The position numbers were made by a program, and so were the translations under genes. The notes beneath the pieces are model-generated. The model worked only from the letters and a program-made list of their open reading frames with translations, did not search any database and was not told the DNA's origin. Shown here piece after piece: positions 1 to 8,291 of a stretch of 64,000 nucleotides of DNA (within the stretch, counting starts at the first letter, position 1; each line of letters starts with the position of its first letter). This stretch comes from DATARH01 sp963734125 (GTDB lineage Bacteria > Pseudomonadota > Alphaproteobacteria > ATCC43930 > CGMCC-115725). The stretch spans positions 1-64,000 of the forward strand of contig CAVTGB010000081.1 of assembly GCA_963734125.1 (NCBI GenBank). The letters run 5' to 3'.

Positions 1-129
1 GCCCGCCGGTGACGACGCATCACGAGCGGGCGGATTATTCGGATTATCGAATCGACGAAACCAGCTTTGGCTGCTTCCTCGACGGGTGGCTTGCCGGCGA
101 TGGTCACTTCGGAGCCTGTTGAGCGCCTG
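1..129 (-). other. Window-edge stretch, possible start of an unseen gene
   Basis: This stretch lies past the stop of the glycosyltransferase gene at 130. On the minus strand a frame opens with GTG at 107 and stays open for 35 codons to the window edge, beginning VTIAGKPPVEEAAKAG. It could be the next gene of the polysaccharide operon. I see no clear ribosome binding site and recognise no family, so it may equally be non-coding. Confidence 0.25.
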
Positions 130-996
130 CTAACGGTACGGAACTGGGTAATCAGGGTAATCATAAAAATTCAACAGCGACAGGTGCCGATGTCGTACCT
201 GGGTGGCAATTGCCGCTTCGAAGCCTGCTTCCTTCGCTTTAAGATAAATTTCGAGATCACTATATTCGACCCCAAGTATGTCTAGAAGGCACGAACGCAA
301 CATTAACAGCCGCCCGGGCGGATTGAACGGTTCGATAAGCACGTCATGCGGTGGAATAGCCGACAACTGGCGCTCGGGGCTGTGCTGCTTGATCAGCAAG
401 GCGCGCGTTGTGTCGTCGAGTTCGGGGGCGGCTTTGCGCGCGGCGGCGGGATCGACAAAATCGCTGGTATCGATATAGGAGCCAAGAATTGCCAGTCGCG
501 GATGCGCCTCCATCAGGGCGCAAAATCGTGACAGCCAGCAGGGATGGGTGTTAAATACGACCGCATCACTTTCAACGTAGACGAAGTACTCTCCATAGAG
601 ATGTCTATATCTGTGCATCGCTTCAGAAAAAGTCGTATCCAGATTTGCCTTCGCCCGTTCGATGCCGTAGAACATACCGCGGCGCGCGAACCCGGCAATT
701 ACTTCTTCAACGCCGGGATCATCGGAATGGTTATCTACGATGATGAAGCGTGCTGGCCGACGCGTATAGCGGTACAAGCTGTCCAGACAAGTCCACAAGT
801 AGATGGGCCGATTCCAGGAAAATATAAGTACAGTTATCGGTTCCATAACTCGGGCCCCATATTTGGCGAGCATCCAAGCCAAGAATTTCGAAAGACTTCG
901 GGGAGACGGTGTCCGGTACGATTGGTCGAGTTGATCAGCCAGCACCTGTTCGGCGCCGTATCCAACAGACCTTGACCGAGTGCGCTCCGGACGCAT
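130..996 (-). CDS. Glycosyltransferase, family 2-like (GT-A fold)
   Basis: Probable sugar transferase for a surface polysaccharide. From residue 51 the protein reads MEPITVLIFSWNRP, the first beta strand of a GT-A nucleotide-sugar fold. IIVDNHSDDP (second strand) and YVESDAVVF (a DxD-like acidic patch) follow near residues 90-150. The ATG at 996 is chosen because GGAGC lies six bases upstream, inside the end of the wbqC-like gene. The ATG at 846 is an alternative that would remove a 50-residue extension of unknown role. It is the last visible gene of a four-gene minus-strand operon with sugar aminotransferase, methyltransferase and WbqC-like genes. The donor and acceptor cannot be read from the sequence. 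Confidence 0.7.
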   Translation of the reverse strand: MRPERTRSRSVGYGAEQVLADQLDQSYRTPSPRSLSKFLAWMLAKYGARVMEPITVLIFSWNRPIYLWTCLDSLYRYTRRPARFIIVDNHSDDPGVEEVIAGFARRGMFYGIERAKANLDTTFSEAMHRYRHLYGEYFVYVESDAVVFNTHPCWLSRFCALMEAHPRLAILGSYIDTSDFVDPAAARKAAPELDDTTRALLIKQHSPERQLSAIPPHDVLIEPFNPPGRLLMLRSCLLDILGVEYSDLEIYLKAKEAGFEAAIATQVRHRHLSLLNFYDYPDYPVPYR

Positions 997-998
997 TG

Positions 999-1754
999 TC
1001 AGCTCCGGCAGTGGCGAGTTTTGGCTCGGATTCGGGGGCTTGCCTCCAAAGCATGCGGCTGCAGCCGATATTTCGATAATAAGCGTGCCACCGACTCAGC
1101 GCTGTTAAACATCAAGATATCAATGACGGAGAGGTCGGGAACCGGCGCTTGCCCGAACTGCGGATAGGCTGACACCGCCGGTTTAAGAAAGCTCAGCTTT
1201 ATGTCGGCCACGGCGAAGCGGTCGGACTGGTACAAACGCACTCCGCCGATCGGGTTGACGTAGTGGGTCGCGCCGAGGCACCGGCAAATATCGATGACGC
1301 GCTCCTGTCCGGTAAGGCGATCATCCTTCTCCATCTCAGATGACCGGACAAACCGGGTACGGATCGCAAGCCGGGCGGCGATCCGTTCAATCAGGTTGAC
1401 GTTGAACGCCGCGACATTCGCATCGCCGAATTTCAGCAGCTCTTCGACGACGGGGAAGATCGCAGCAAAGCACGGCGCCTTCCGGTAGGCCGCCTCGATG
1501 CGCCGCGACAAGCGCTCGACATTAGCCTGCTCAAGCTGATAGTAGCGGCGATTGATCGCGAGTTGCGAGGCCGCTTTGCGCACCGGAAGGGTGAGCCAGC
1601 GGGGCTCCCCGTTCCGCAGGATGCGATTACGGTTTACCCAACCGCCCTTGATGAATTGCACATCGTCGTGAAAGACGAAAATGTCACTTTGGAACATCAG
1701 CTGGAAGTAACCGATATATGGGAAGAAATAGGGCTGCATGATCGAGACGATCAT
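999..1754 (-). CDS. WbqC-like family protein
   Basis: Member of the WbqC-like family, found in O-antigen and capsule gene clusters; its biochemical role is not firmly established. The diagnostic N-terminus MIVSIMQPYFFPYIGYFQLM is present, followed by FHDDVQFIKGGWVNRNRI. The frame is open upstream to 1925, but the ATG at 1754 matches the family start and has GAGGA about ten bases upstream. It lies two bases before the glycosyltransferase start, so the two are probably cotranslated. The 202 bases between this start and the methyltransferase stop (1755-1956) hold no convincing gene. Confidence 0.8.
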   Translation of the reverse strand: MIVSIMQPYFFPYIGYFQLMFQSDIFVFHDDVQFIKGGWVNRNRILRNGEPRWLTLPVRKAASQLAINRRYYQLEQANVERLSRRIEAAYRKAPCFAAIFPVVEELLKFGDANVAAFNVNLIERIAARLAIRTRFVRSSEMEKDDRLTGQERVIDICRCLGATHYVNPIGGVRLYQSDRFAVADIKLSFLKPAVSAYPQFGQAPVPDLSVIDILMFNSAESVARLLSKYRLQPHALEASPRIRAKTRHCRS

Positions 1755-1956
1755 GACGCATTTGTCCTCGGCCGGCAGGCAGCGAAGCGCGGTGACCTCA
1801 GTATGTCGAGCGTTCCGTCTTCGAAGCGAGGTCAGCGAAAAGAACACCTGACGCACCAACCTTCGCCACGTGGCGAAGAAAAACTTCGATCCCGTCCGCT
1901 GAATGCAGGGTTGTGGTTGCAGCAATCAACAACTGCATATCGCCTCCACTTACCTC

Positions 1957-2646
1957 TCAAATCGGTTCGCACAACAGGTCGAAGCGATAATGCGAGGTAT
2001 GTAAACTCGCGTCCTGTTTGAGCACGGTCGCGCGATAACCATGTGTTTCGGCCAATGCGACGAGATCATCCTGCCGCCACCAGGTGCCGATTGGCTCCAA
2101 TCCCCGCACGACGTTTTCGCAATATTGAAGATAGCGCTCTGGGGTATCATAGAAATGGTGCAGACGATCTACGTCCGGGATGGAGCCGAAGAACACCGGT
2201 GCCTTCCGGGAGGCAGATGCTGCGAGGCACGACAGCAGATTATCCAACTGCTCGGGCGTAAAATACTGAATGGCTGCCTGCATGAAAACCTTATCGAAAC
2301 GCCGCTCGACCTCTTGGCCGAATAGTGCCGCTGCATCTCCAACTCTGTAGCATATGTTTTCCCGCGCATATCGCTGCCTTGCCACGGCAATCAGCGGCTC
2401 GGAGAAATCGATGGCCATGATGTCGGCGCAATGCTTCGCGACCTTAAAGGTAATGAGGCCGTTGCCGCAGCATAATTCAAGCACGGCGTCTTGCGGCCGC
2501 AGCCTTAAGGCTGACCTGATGGAGTTGGCAGTCACGCCGACCAGACCCGCGTCAACCGGAATGCCTGCGACCGTCATGCCGACCTGCCGCAGCGGATTGC
2601 TGTCGCGCGGCGCCTCGTTCCAGTCTGCGTGCCAGTCTCTTGCCAT
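1957..2646 (-). CDS. SAM-dependent class I methyltransferase
   Basis: Predicted methyltransferase of about 229 residues with a Rossmann-type SAM site. Motif I is AVLELCCGNGLITFKVA near residues 55-70, and the acidic second strand is IMAIDFSEPLIAVARQRY. YRVGDAAALF matches motif III-like adenine contacts. In this operon it probably methylates a sugar or a sugar-lipid intermediate, but that is inferred only from neighbours. It lies 48 bases downstream of the DegT-type aminotransferase gene. Its ATG at 2646 has no strong Shine-Dalgarno sequence, so the start is uncertain by some codons. Confidence 0.8.
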   Translation of the reverse strand: MARDWHADWNEAPRDSNPLRQVGMTVAGIPVDAGLVGVTANSIRSALRLRPQDAVLELCCGNGLITFKVAKHCADIMAIDFSEPLIAVARQRYARENICYRVGDAAALFGQEVERRFDKVFMQAAIQYFTPEQLDNLLSCLAASASRKAPVFFGSIPDVDRLHHFYDTPERYLQYCENVVRGLEPIGTWWRQDDLVALAETHGYRATVLKQDASLHTSHYRFDLLCEPI

Positions 2647-2694
2647 TTTCGAAATACCCGTTCGTCATCGACAACCTTGCGGTATCTGGCTATG

Positions 2695-3861
2695 TCAGCG
2701 TGCCAGGATACCCGACTTCAACGCCATCGCGACGCGCTCGATCGTGCGCTCGGTCAAGTCGGGCGCAACGGGCAGGCCGAGAAGACAACGCGCAAGGCTC
2801 TCGGTTATGGCGAGAGGGTCCCGTGCAACTTCCGCGAAATACGTGTGATGATGCAGACCGCTCCCATACCAAAGGCGAAAATCGATACCGTGTCGCTGAA
2901 GACTATAGAAGATGTGGATCTGCTCCGCTTCGGTGCACTGGAACAGGGCATAGCAACCCGCTATATCAGGGGCACCAAAGAAGCGGTTCTCGAGCCCGGA
3001 TTCATGCAAAATATGACGATAATGATCGGCTATTGCGCGCAGCGCAGCACGTTTGGCAGCCCAACCGTCCAGCTCCGCGAGGCCGATCGCGGCATGGTAT
3101 TCGCTCATCTTGCCGTTGGTGCTGGCGCAGCTGCTGTTTCGACCGCCATAAAAGCCGAAATTCATAACCGCCCTGAGCCGCTCGCTGAGTTGAATATCGT
3201 TCGAAGCTATGGCACCGCCTTCCCCGGTACCGAAGCTTTTGGTCGCATGGAAACTCACCGCGACCGGGATATCGCCTAAACATCTATCGCCTGAATCCGC
3301 TAACCCCTCGAAGCTTGCGGCTCCATCGATAACGATTGGCACCCCGGTCCGATCGCGAAATTCCGACCATTGCCGCAGCGGAACCGGCCGGCCAAACGGG
3401 GCCACTGGAACGATTAACCCAATCCGGTCAAGTGTTGGATGGTCCAGCAAAGTCTGGGGGTTGAGCATCCAGTCACGCGGGTCGACATCTGCCAGATAGG
3501 GGCGATACCCGCATTGCTCGACCGCCGCGCCGGTCGCCATGAAGGTGAAGGCGGGCAGCAGTGCAAACGGACGTTTCTCACTTGCCCGCCCAGCGCTTGC
3601 CAGAATGGCCCCGACCAGCGCCATGGTGCCGCAGCTCGCACTGACGAAGCACCCCGGCGGCAATCCCAAATGCTCTGACATCCGGTGCTCGAATTCGAGC
3701 ACAAGCGGACCGTAATTCGAGTAGATCCGCGTATCATCGATCCTGGTCAAGTACGGCAACAGCCGCTCGGCAGACGGCAACCGCGGTCGCAGCACCGGCA
3801 CAATTTGGTTGCTCGCCGGGGCAGACGCCAACGTCAATCCACTCTTTGGTCCAGGCCTCAT
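2695..3861 (-). CDS. DegT/DnrJ/EryC1/StrS-type sugar aminotransferase
   Basis: PLP-dependent aminotransferase of the DegT family, which aminates keto-sugar nucleotides for polysaccharide synthesis. The PLP lysine is Lys208 in HATKSFGTGEGGAI. Upstream are the cofactor-pocket segments SCGTMALVGAILA, AFTFMATGAAVEQCGY and VPIVIDGAASF. At 388 residues it has normal family length. It is the first gene of the minus-strand operon reaching to 130 and is transcribed away from an AT-rich intergenic region. The ATG at 3861 has no visible ribosome binding site, but the N-terminus PVLRPRLPSAERLLPYL aligns with the usual start of the family. The exact sugar product cannot be read. Confidence 0.85.
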   Translation of the reverse strand: MRPGPKSGLTLASAPASNQIVPVLRPRLPSAERLLPYLTRIDDTRIYSNYGPLVLEFEHRMSEHLGLPPGCFVSASCGTMALVGAILASAGRASEKRPFALLPAFTFMATGAAVEQCGYRPYLADVDPRDWMLNPQTLLDHPTLDRIGLIVPVAPFGRPVPLRQWSEFRDRTGVPIVIDGAASFEGLADSGDRCLGDIPVAVSFHATKSFGTGEGGAIASNDIQLSERLRAVMNFGFYGGRNSSCASTNGKMSEYHAAIGLAELDGWAAKRAALRAIADHYRHILHESGLENRFFGAPDIAGCYALFQCTEAEQIHIFYSLQRHGIDFRLWYGSGLHHHTYFAEVARDPLAITESLARCLLGLPVAPDLTERTIERVAMALKSGILAR

Positions 3862-4095
3862 TATTGACTAATGGTTAATTGAATAACGCCATCAGCAAAC
3901 CCGTTGAGATGGGTTGTCATCCCGTAATGCTTTGGTCCGGACTATTGGGTGGTTCCGCGTGTCCCGAGAAGACTACCATACTCGCGTCTGCCGCGCGGTG
4001 CAACCGGGGCTGAGGGATCGAGGCTGCGTGGCAATCCGGTTGCGCCAGGGGCCATCCTGAGACAGGCTGCCTTTAAATGGCGGAGGGAAAAGTAT
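3862..4095. promoter_or_regulatory. Divergent intergenic region
   Basis: These 234 bases separate the divergent aminotransferase and SDR genes and must hold promoters for both. Positions 3861-3892 are strikingly AT-rich for this genome, directly before the aminotransferase start, which suits a minus-strand promoter. The part nearer the SDR gene is GC-rich and ends in a GGAGGG ribosome binding site at 4082-4087. I cannot assign specific -10 or -35 boxes. Confidence 0.4.
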
Positions 4096-4863
4096 ATGAC
4101 CAAACGCTCGGAGGGACGCGTCGCTCTCGTCACCGGCGGCGCCCGCGGCATCGGCGAAGCGACCGCCGAGCGCCTCGCCGAAGACGGCGCAGCGATTGCG
4201 ATCGGCGACATTGACGCCGCCGGCGCCGAGGCGACCGCTTCGCGGATCGCCGCGCGCTACGGCGTCCGGGCGATCGGCCTCAAGGCCAATGTCGCGGTCG
4301 CCGCCGAGGTCGAGGCGATGGTCGCCGAGATCGCCCTGCGGCTCGGCTCGCTCGACATCCTCGTCAACAATGCCGGGATCACCCGCGACAATCTGATCCA
4401 CAAGATGACCGACGAGGATTGGGATGCAGTCGCCGGGGTGCACCTGAAGGGCGCGTTCCTCTGCTCGCGCGCGGCGCAGCGCGAGATGGTCAAAGGGAAT
4501 TGGGGCCGCATCGTCAATCTGTCGTCGCTCTCCGCCCTTGGCAACCGCGGCCAGACCAACTATTCGACCGCGAAGGCCGGGTTGCAGGGCATGGCGAAGA
4601 CGCTGGCGATCGAGCTCGGCCGCTATGGCATTACCGTCAACGCCGTGGCGCCGGGCTTCATCGACACCGAGATGACGCGGGCGGTGGCGATCCGGCTCGG
4701 CCGCGATCCCGAGGAGTGGAAGGCGGAGGCCGCAGAGCGTATCCCGGTGCGGCGCGCCGGCGTGCCGCGCGACATCGCCAACCTGATCGCCTTTCTGTGC
4801 AGTGAGGAAGCCTCGTTCATCTCGGGCCAGGTGATCTACGTCGCCGGCGGACCGGCCGGGTGA
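4096..4863 (+). CDS. SDR family oxidoreductase, FabG-like
   Basis: Short-chain dehydrogenase of 255 residues using NAD(P)H. It shows the cofactor motif VTGGARGIGEA (TGxxxGxG), the structural NNAG in ILVNNAGITRDN, the catalytic Ser of NLSSLSALG and the YxxxK motif in NYSTAKAGL. PGFIDTEMT matches the usual C-terminal part. The ATG at 4096 follows CGGAGGG by eight bases; the frame is open further upstream but without a better start. Its stop overlaps the GTG of the kinase gene, so the two are translationally coupled. That pairing suggests a sugar or sugar-acid dehydrogenase feeding the kinase rather than fatty acid synthesis, although FabG function cannot be excluded. Confidence 0.85.
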   Translation: MTKRSEGRVALVTGGARGIGEATAERLAEDGAAIAIGDIDAAGAEATASRIAARYGVRAIGLKANVAVAAEVEAMVAEIALRLGSLDILVNNAGITRDNLIHKMTDEDWDAVAGVHLKGAFLCSRAAQREMVKGNWGRIVNLSSLSALGNRGQTNYSTAKAGLQGMAKTLAIELGRYGITVNAVAPGFIDTEMTRAVAIRLGRDPEEWKAEAAERIPVRRAGVPRDIANLIAFLCSEEASFISGQVIYVAGGPAG

Positions 4864-5912
4864 CGCTCGCGAGCGCGCCACGCCGCCCCACGAGCGACAA
4901 CGCACTGTCGATCCCCGCCTACGATCTGGTGACGCTCGGCGAGACGTTGCTGCGGCTGTCGCCACCCGGAATGCAGCGCCTCGACCAGGCGCATATGTTC
5001 GAAATTGGAATCGGCGGCAGCGAACTCAACGTCGCCTGCGTGCTCGCTCGCCTCGGACGCCGCGCCGCCTGGGTATCGCGGTTGCCGGAGGGACCGCTCG
5101 GGCGCATCGTCGATGGCGAGGCGAGGCGCCACGGCGTCGACACGCGCTTTGTCCGCTGGATCGGTGGCGCGCGGCTCGGGCTGATGTTTTTCGAGGCGGG
5201 CCCGGCGCCGCGCAACGCCCGCGTCCTCTACGACCGCAAGCAATCCGCCGCCGCCGGAATGGGTTTCGAGGATGCACCCTGGGAGGCGCTGATTGCGGCG
5301 AGCACGCGCGTCCATCTGTCGGGCATCACCCCGGCGCTGGGGCCGAGTTGCCGGGCGCTTGTCGTTCATGTCGCCGCGCTCGCCGCCGCCGCGGGCAAGC
5401 CCGTGTCCTATGATCTCAACTACCGCGCGACGCTGTGGAGCGCCGTCGAGGCGCGCGCGATGCTGGCCGCCGTTGCCCCGCATCTTGACCTCTTCGTCGT
5501 CGCCGAGCGCGACGCACGCGCCGTCCTCGGCTTTGCGGAGGAGGGTGAAGCCCTCGCCCGGGCGATCGCCGCGCGCTACGGCATGCCGCTCGTCGCGCTG
5601 ACCCGGGGGCCTTCAGCCCCCGGACTTGATCTGGGGGCACCGGGATCGGAGCCGGGCGATCTCCTCCTGGCGGGCGGTGCGATCCATCCGGCGCCGCGCT
5701 ATCCGGTGGAGGTCGTCGATCGCATCGGCGCCGGCAACTCGTTCGTCGCCGGCCTCATCCACGGCCTCCTCGACGGCGATTTCGACCTGGCGATCCGGCT
5801 TGCCGCTTATGCCGCGGCGGTGGGCCTGGCGACGCCGGGCGACATCAACTATTTCGCCCCGGAAGACCTCGCTGCGTTTTACGCCAACACGACCGGCGGA
5901 TTGGTGCGGTAA
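4860..5912 (+). CDS. PfkB-family carbohydrate kinase (KDG kinase-like)
   Basis: Ribokinase/PfkB-fold kinase of 350 residues, closest in pattern to 2-keto-3-deoxygluconate kinases. It has the N-terminal LVTLGETLLRLSPPG, the substrate glycines FEIGIGGSELNVA, and VSYDLNYRATLW. The C-terminal signature reads VVDRIGAGNSFVAG: residue 293 is Asn (codon 5736-5738), where the family has the catalytic Asp of GAGD. About 14 residues around PSAPGLDLGAPG (5603-5645) look like an in-frame insertion carrying a perfect hairpin. The GTG start at 4860 overlaps the SDR stop by four bases. It may be a kinase with altered catalysis or an inactive paralogue. Confidence 0.8.
   Translation: MTLASAPRRPTSDNALSIPAYDLVTLGETLLRLSPPGMQRLDQAHMFEIGIGGSELNVACVLARLGRRAAWVSRLPEGPLGRIVDGEARRHGVDTRFVRWIGGARLGLMFFEAGPAPRNARVLYDRKQSAAAGMGFEDAPWEALIAASTRVHLSGITPALGPSCRALVVHVAALAAAAGKPVSYDLNYRATLWSAVEARAMLAAVAPHLDLFVVAERDARAVLGFAEEGEALARAIAARYGMPLVALTRGPSAPGLDLGAPGSEPGDLLLAGGAIHPAPRYPVEVVDRIGAGNSFVAGLIHGLLDGDFDLAIRLAAYAAAVGLATPGDINYFAPEDLAAFYANTTGGLVR
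5603..5623. repeat. Hairpin inside the kinase gene
   Basis: Perfect inverted repeat of eight bases (CCGGGGGC and GCCCCCGG) around the loop CTTCA, inside the PfkB kinase frame. The surrounding coding sequence looks like extra residues compared with the family, so it is probably a small in-frame repeat insertion. Confidence 0.45.
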
Positions 5913-5935
5913 AGCGCACCGCAACCGTTTGGAAA

Positions 5936-5949
5936 TTGACTGGGATCAA
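5936..5949 (+). promoter_or_regulatory. FixK/FNR-type box upstream of CBS-BON gene
   Basis: TTGAC-TGGG-ATCAA matches the FNR/FixK consensus TTGAT-N4-ATCAA at nine of ten defined bases. It lies about 69 bases (centre to ATG) before the CBS-BON gene, a normal distance for activation. A Crp/Fnr-family gene without sensor cysteines lies 2.3 kb away (8292-8987) and is the obvious candidate regulator. Function is inferred from the match and the spacing only. Confidence 0.6.
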
Positions 5950-6011
5950 CGCGATCCCGGTCCCATCTGGGTAGGCATAGGCGCATTCTCGGGAAAAGCG
6001 GGAGATTGGCG

Positions 6012-6746
6012 ATGAACGTAGCCGATATCATGACCCGGACGGTGATCAGCGTGACGCCCGAGACGACGATCGCCGACGCGGCGCGGCTGCTCTTGGACCA
6101 CCGCATCAGCGGCTTGCCGGTGGTCGACCCGGAGGGCGCGGTGGTCGGGATCGTTACCGAAGGCGACCTGTTGCGCCGGACCGAGACCGGCACCGAGCGC
6201 CGCCACGCGCGCTGGCTCGAATTTCTGCTCTCGCCGGGCCGCCTCGCCCAGGAATATGCCCATGCCAACGCCCGCAACGTCGGCGAGGTGATGAGCACGG
6301 ATGTCGTCGCGGTGGGGCCGCGGGATCCGCTCGCCGAGGTGGTCCGGCTGATGGAACACCGCCATATCAAGCGCCTGCCGGTGATCGACTCCGGGCGGCT
6401 CGTCGGCATCGTCAGCCGCGCCAATCTGGTGCGGGCGCTGCTCGACGATCTGACGAAGCCGGCGGGCGGCAAGCCCGCGACCAGCGACGTGGAAATCCGC
6501 GAGCGCATCCTGGCCGAGATCGTCCGGCAGCCCTGGGGGCCGCGCGCCAGCGTCGATGTCAGGGTCGAGGCCGGGATCGTCGAACTGTACGGCACCATCA
6601 CCGACGAGCGCGAGCGCGCCGCGCTTCAGGTCCTCTCCGAAAACACCCCCGGCGTCACCGCTGTGCACGACCACCTCGTCTGGGTCGAGCCGGTATCGGG
6701 CCTGGTGATCCCCGCGGTGGGGTCGGAGCCGCCGGAGAACGATTGA
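6012..6746 (+). CDS. CBS-pair and BON domain protein
   Basis: Protein of 244 residues with two CBS repeats (about residues 5-60, VADIMTRTVISV and ISGLPVVDPEGAVVGIVTEGDLL; and residues 92-145, VGEVMSTDVVAV and IKRLPVIDSGRLVGIVSRANLV). A C-terminal BON domain runs from about 160 to 225 (VDVRVEAGIVELYGTITDERERAA). CBS pairs bind adenine nucleotides and BON domains may bind phospholipid, so it could sense energy state; the precise role is unknown. The ATG at 6012 is preferred over TTG at 6006 because GGAG lies seven bases upstream. A FixK-like box at 5936 and the stress and response-regulator neighbours point to induction at low oxygen. Confidence 0.85.
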   Translation: MNVADIMTRTVISVTPETTIADAARLLLDHRISGLPVVDPEGAVVGIVTEGDLLRRTETGTERRHARWLEFLLSPGRLAQEYAHANARNVGEVMSTDVVAVGPRDPLAEVVRLMEHRHIKRLPVIDSGRLVGIVSRANLVRALLDDLTKPAGGKPATSDVEIRERILAEIVRQPWGPRASVDVRVEAGIVELYGTITDERERAALQVLSENTPGVTAVHDHLVWVEPVSGLVIPAVGSEPPEND

Positions 6747-6780
6747 GCCTGCCGGCGAGCGTCCCGGCTACGCTGCCCGC

Positions 6781-7659
6781 TCAGTGAGTGATCAATACCG
6801 GTAGCGGCGCGCCGGCCAGCACCAGCTGGGTGAACCCGCCGAATACCCATTCGCGCAGCCGGCTGTGGCCATAGCCGCCGATGACGAGCAAATCCGCCCG
6901 ATTTGCGGCGCTGGCCAACAGCGTCGCGGCGGCCCCCTCGGGCCCCGGCTCCAGCCGCAGGGCCGTTGCCGCCAGCCCGTGCCAGGCGAGATTTCGCACC
7001 AGCCGGTCAGCCTCGGCGCTCTGCTCCGGGGTCCGCTCGGCTTCTTCCTCCACATCGATGACGATGATCTCTTTGGCGCGTGCCAGGAATGGCATCGCCG
7101 CCGCGACCGCGCGCGCGGCTTGCGGGGTCGGCTTCCAGGCGATGGCGATCCGCTCGAAGCTCGCCGGCATCGCCGCGACCCCCGGGATGACAATCGGCCG
7201 GCCGCTTTCGAGCAGGACCGTCTCCAGGGTCGCGCCCGCGCCCCGCTCCTCGCCGCTCGCGCGCGGCGCCACGATCAGGTCCGCCGCGACCCCGTAAGTT
7301 GCCATCCAGCGCGGCTCCTCGCCGGTCTCGACATGCCATTGCGCCGAGGGCGAAGCGGTGCCCGCCGGGCCCGGCGCGCTCACTTCCGCAAGGCCGGCGC
7401 CGGTGCAAAACCGGGTGAAGATGTCGCGGGCCTTCTGCTCGCGCGCGTCCGCCTCCTGCTCCATCTGCTCGATCAGCCCCGCCGTCATGGCGCCGGCGCC
7501 GACGTCGGTCGCCATCACGACGGCGATCGCGATCGGGTCGAGCTTGACATGCAGCATGTCGAGGTGGGCTGCGAGCGGGCGGGCGATTGCCAGCGCCGCG
7601 GCGAAGGTCGCGTTGTCGCTCTCGCTGCCGGTAGCGGGGACGAGGATTGTCTTGATCAT
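6781..7659 (-). CDS. Tandem universal stress protein
   Basis: UspA-family protein of 292 residues with two stress domains. The first begins MIKTILVPATGSESDNATF; the second runs from about residue 165 to the end. The second domain carries the ATP-binding pattern GGYGHSRLREWVFGGFTQ (G-2x-G-9x-G-S/T), while the first has no clean copy, so only the second probably binds nucleotide. The ATG at 7659 follows GGGAAGAGA. It converges with the CBS-BON gene, leaving 34 bases between them, and shares the stress cluster with a receiver protein and a Crp/Fnr regulator. I found only half of a FixK box upstream. Confidence 0.85.
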   Translation of the reverse strand: MIKTILVPATGSESDNATFAAALAIARPLAAHLDMLHVKLDPIAIAVVMATDVGAGAMTAGLIEQMEQEADAREQKARDIFTRFCTGAGLAEVSAPGPAGTASPSAQWHVETGEEPRWMATYGVAADLIVAPRASGEERGAGATLETVLLESGRPIVIPGVAAMPASFERIAIAWKPTPQAARAVAAAMPFLARAKEIIVIDVEEEAERTPEQSAEADRLVRNLAWHGLAATALRLEPGPEGAAATLLASAANRADLLVIGGYGHSRLREWVFGGFTQLVLAGAPLPVLITH

Positions 7660-7765
7660 CGCAGATCTCTTCCCTCGCTGCGCGATAGGAGGTCAAGGGG
7701 CCGATCTCGGGCAATAAATCAAGGCAGCCTCGGGGATGCCGGTCAACGGCAAAAGGCGTCGTTGC

Positions 7766-8152
7766 TCAACCCGGCGCGAGGAGGGCGCCGCGGACCAGAT
7801 CGACGAGCCGGGCGACCGGGAACGGCTTTTCCAGGATCGCGCGAACGCCGAGTTCTCCCGCACGCCGGGCAATTCCGGCATCGAGCCGGCCGGTGATCAG
7901 GATGGCCGGCAGAAAAACCCCTTCCCGCTGCAGGTTGCAAACGACATCGAGCCCGTCCATCCCGGGCATCTGCTGATCGATCACCAGGCATTTCGCCCCG
8001 CGGCGCCGGTCATCGTTGAGGAATTCCACGCCCGAGGCATAGGGCAGCACGGCAAAGCCAAAGGTTTCGAGCAGCACGCACAGCGAGTCGCAGACCCAGA
8101 CATCGTCATCGACGATGCAAACCGGTCCGCGCGTGTCGATCTGTTCGGTCAT
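7766..8152 (-). CDS. Single-domain response regulator receiver
   Basis: Receiver-only protein of about 128 residues. CIVDDDVWV supplies the acidic pocket, LVIDQQMPGMDGLDV carries the phosphorylated Asp and its loop, ILITGRLD holds the conserved Thr, and ILEKPFPVARLVDLV the conserved Lys-Pro. There is no output domain, so it probably passes phosphate on or acts through protein contacts, as FixJ-like or CheY-like single receivers do. I chose the ATG at 8152; an upstream in-frame ATG at 8191 would add 13 residues unlike the family. A FixK-like box lies 70 bases upstream. No histidine kinase is in the window. Confidence 0.85.
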   Translation of the reverse strand: MTEQIDTRGPVCIVDDDVWVCDSLCVLLETFGFAVLPYASGVEFLNDDRRRGAKCLVIDQQMPGMDGLDVVCNLQREGVFLPAILITGRLDAGIARRAGELGVRAILEKPFPVARLVDLVRGALLAPG

Positions 8153-8221
8153 GGTCACGGCAGAAGCCAGTCCCGGTTCGGTTGCAAGCATGCATCTGGC
8201 CCCGCAATGGCCGGCGCCTCA

Positions 8222-8235
8222 CTGACCTGGATCAA
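8222..8235 (-). promoter_or_regulatory. FixK/FNR-like box upstream of receiver gene
   Basis: Read on the minus strand the site is TTGAT-CCAG-GTCAG, one perfect and one imperfect half of the TTGAT-N4-ATCAA consensus (eight of ten). It lies 70 bases before the response-regulator ATG at 8152, nearly the same spacing as the box before the CBS-BON gene. That makes a shared regulator plausible. Confidence 0.45.
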
Positions 8236-8291
8236 CTCCGGGCAATTCATCTGCGCCTCCTCGCCCGCACTCGCGGGACACCCGGGCCCAC

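Noticed and set aside
3973..4965. A 330-codon antisense frame over the SDR gene
   Set aside because: A codon-position shadow of the SDR gene: no start context, no domain, and arginine-rich composition.
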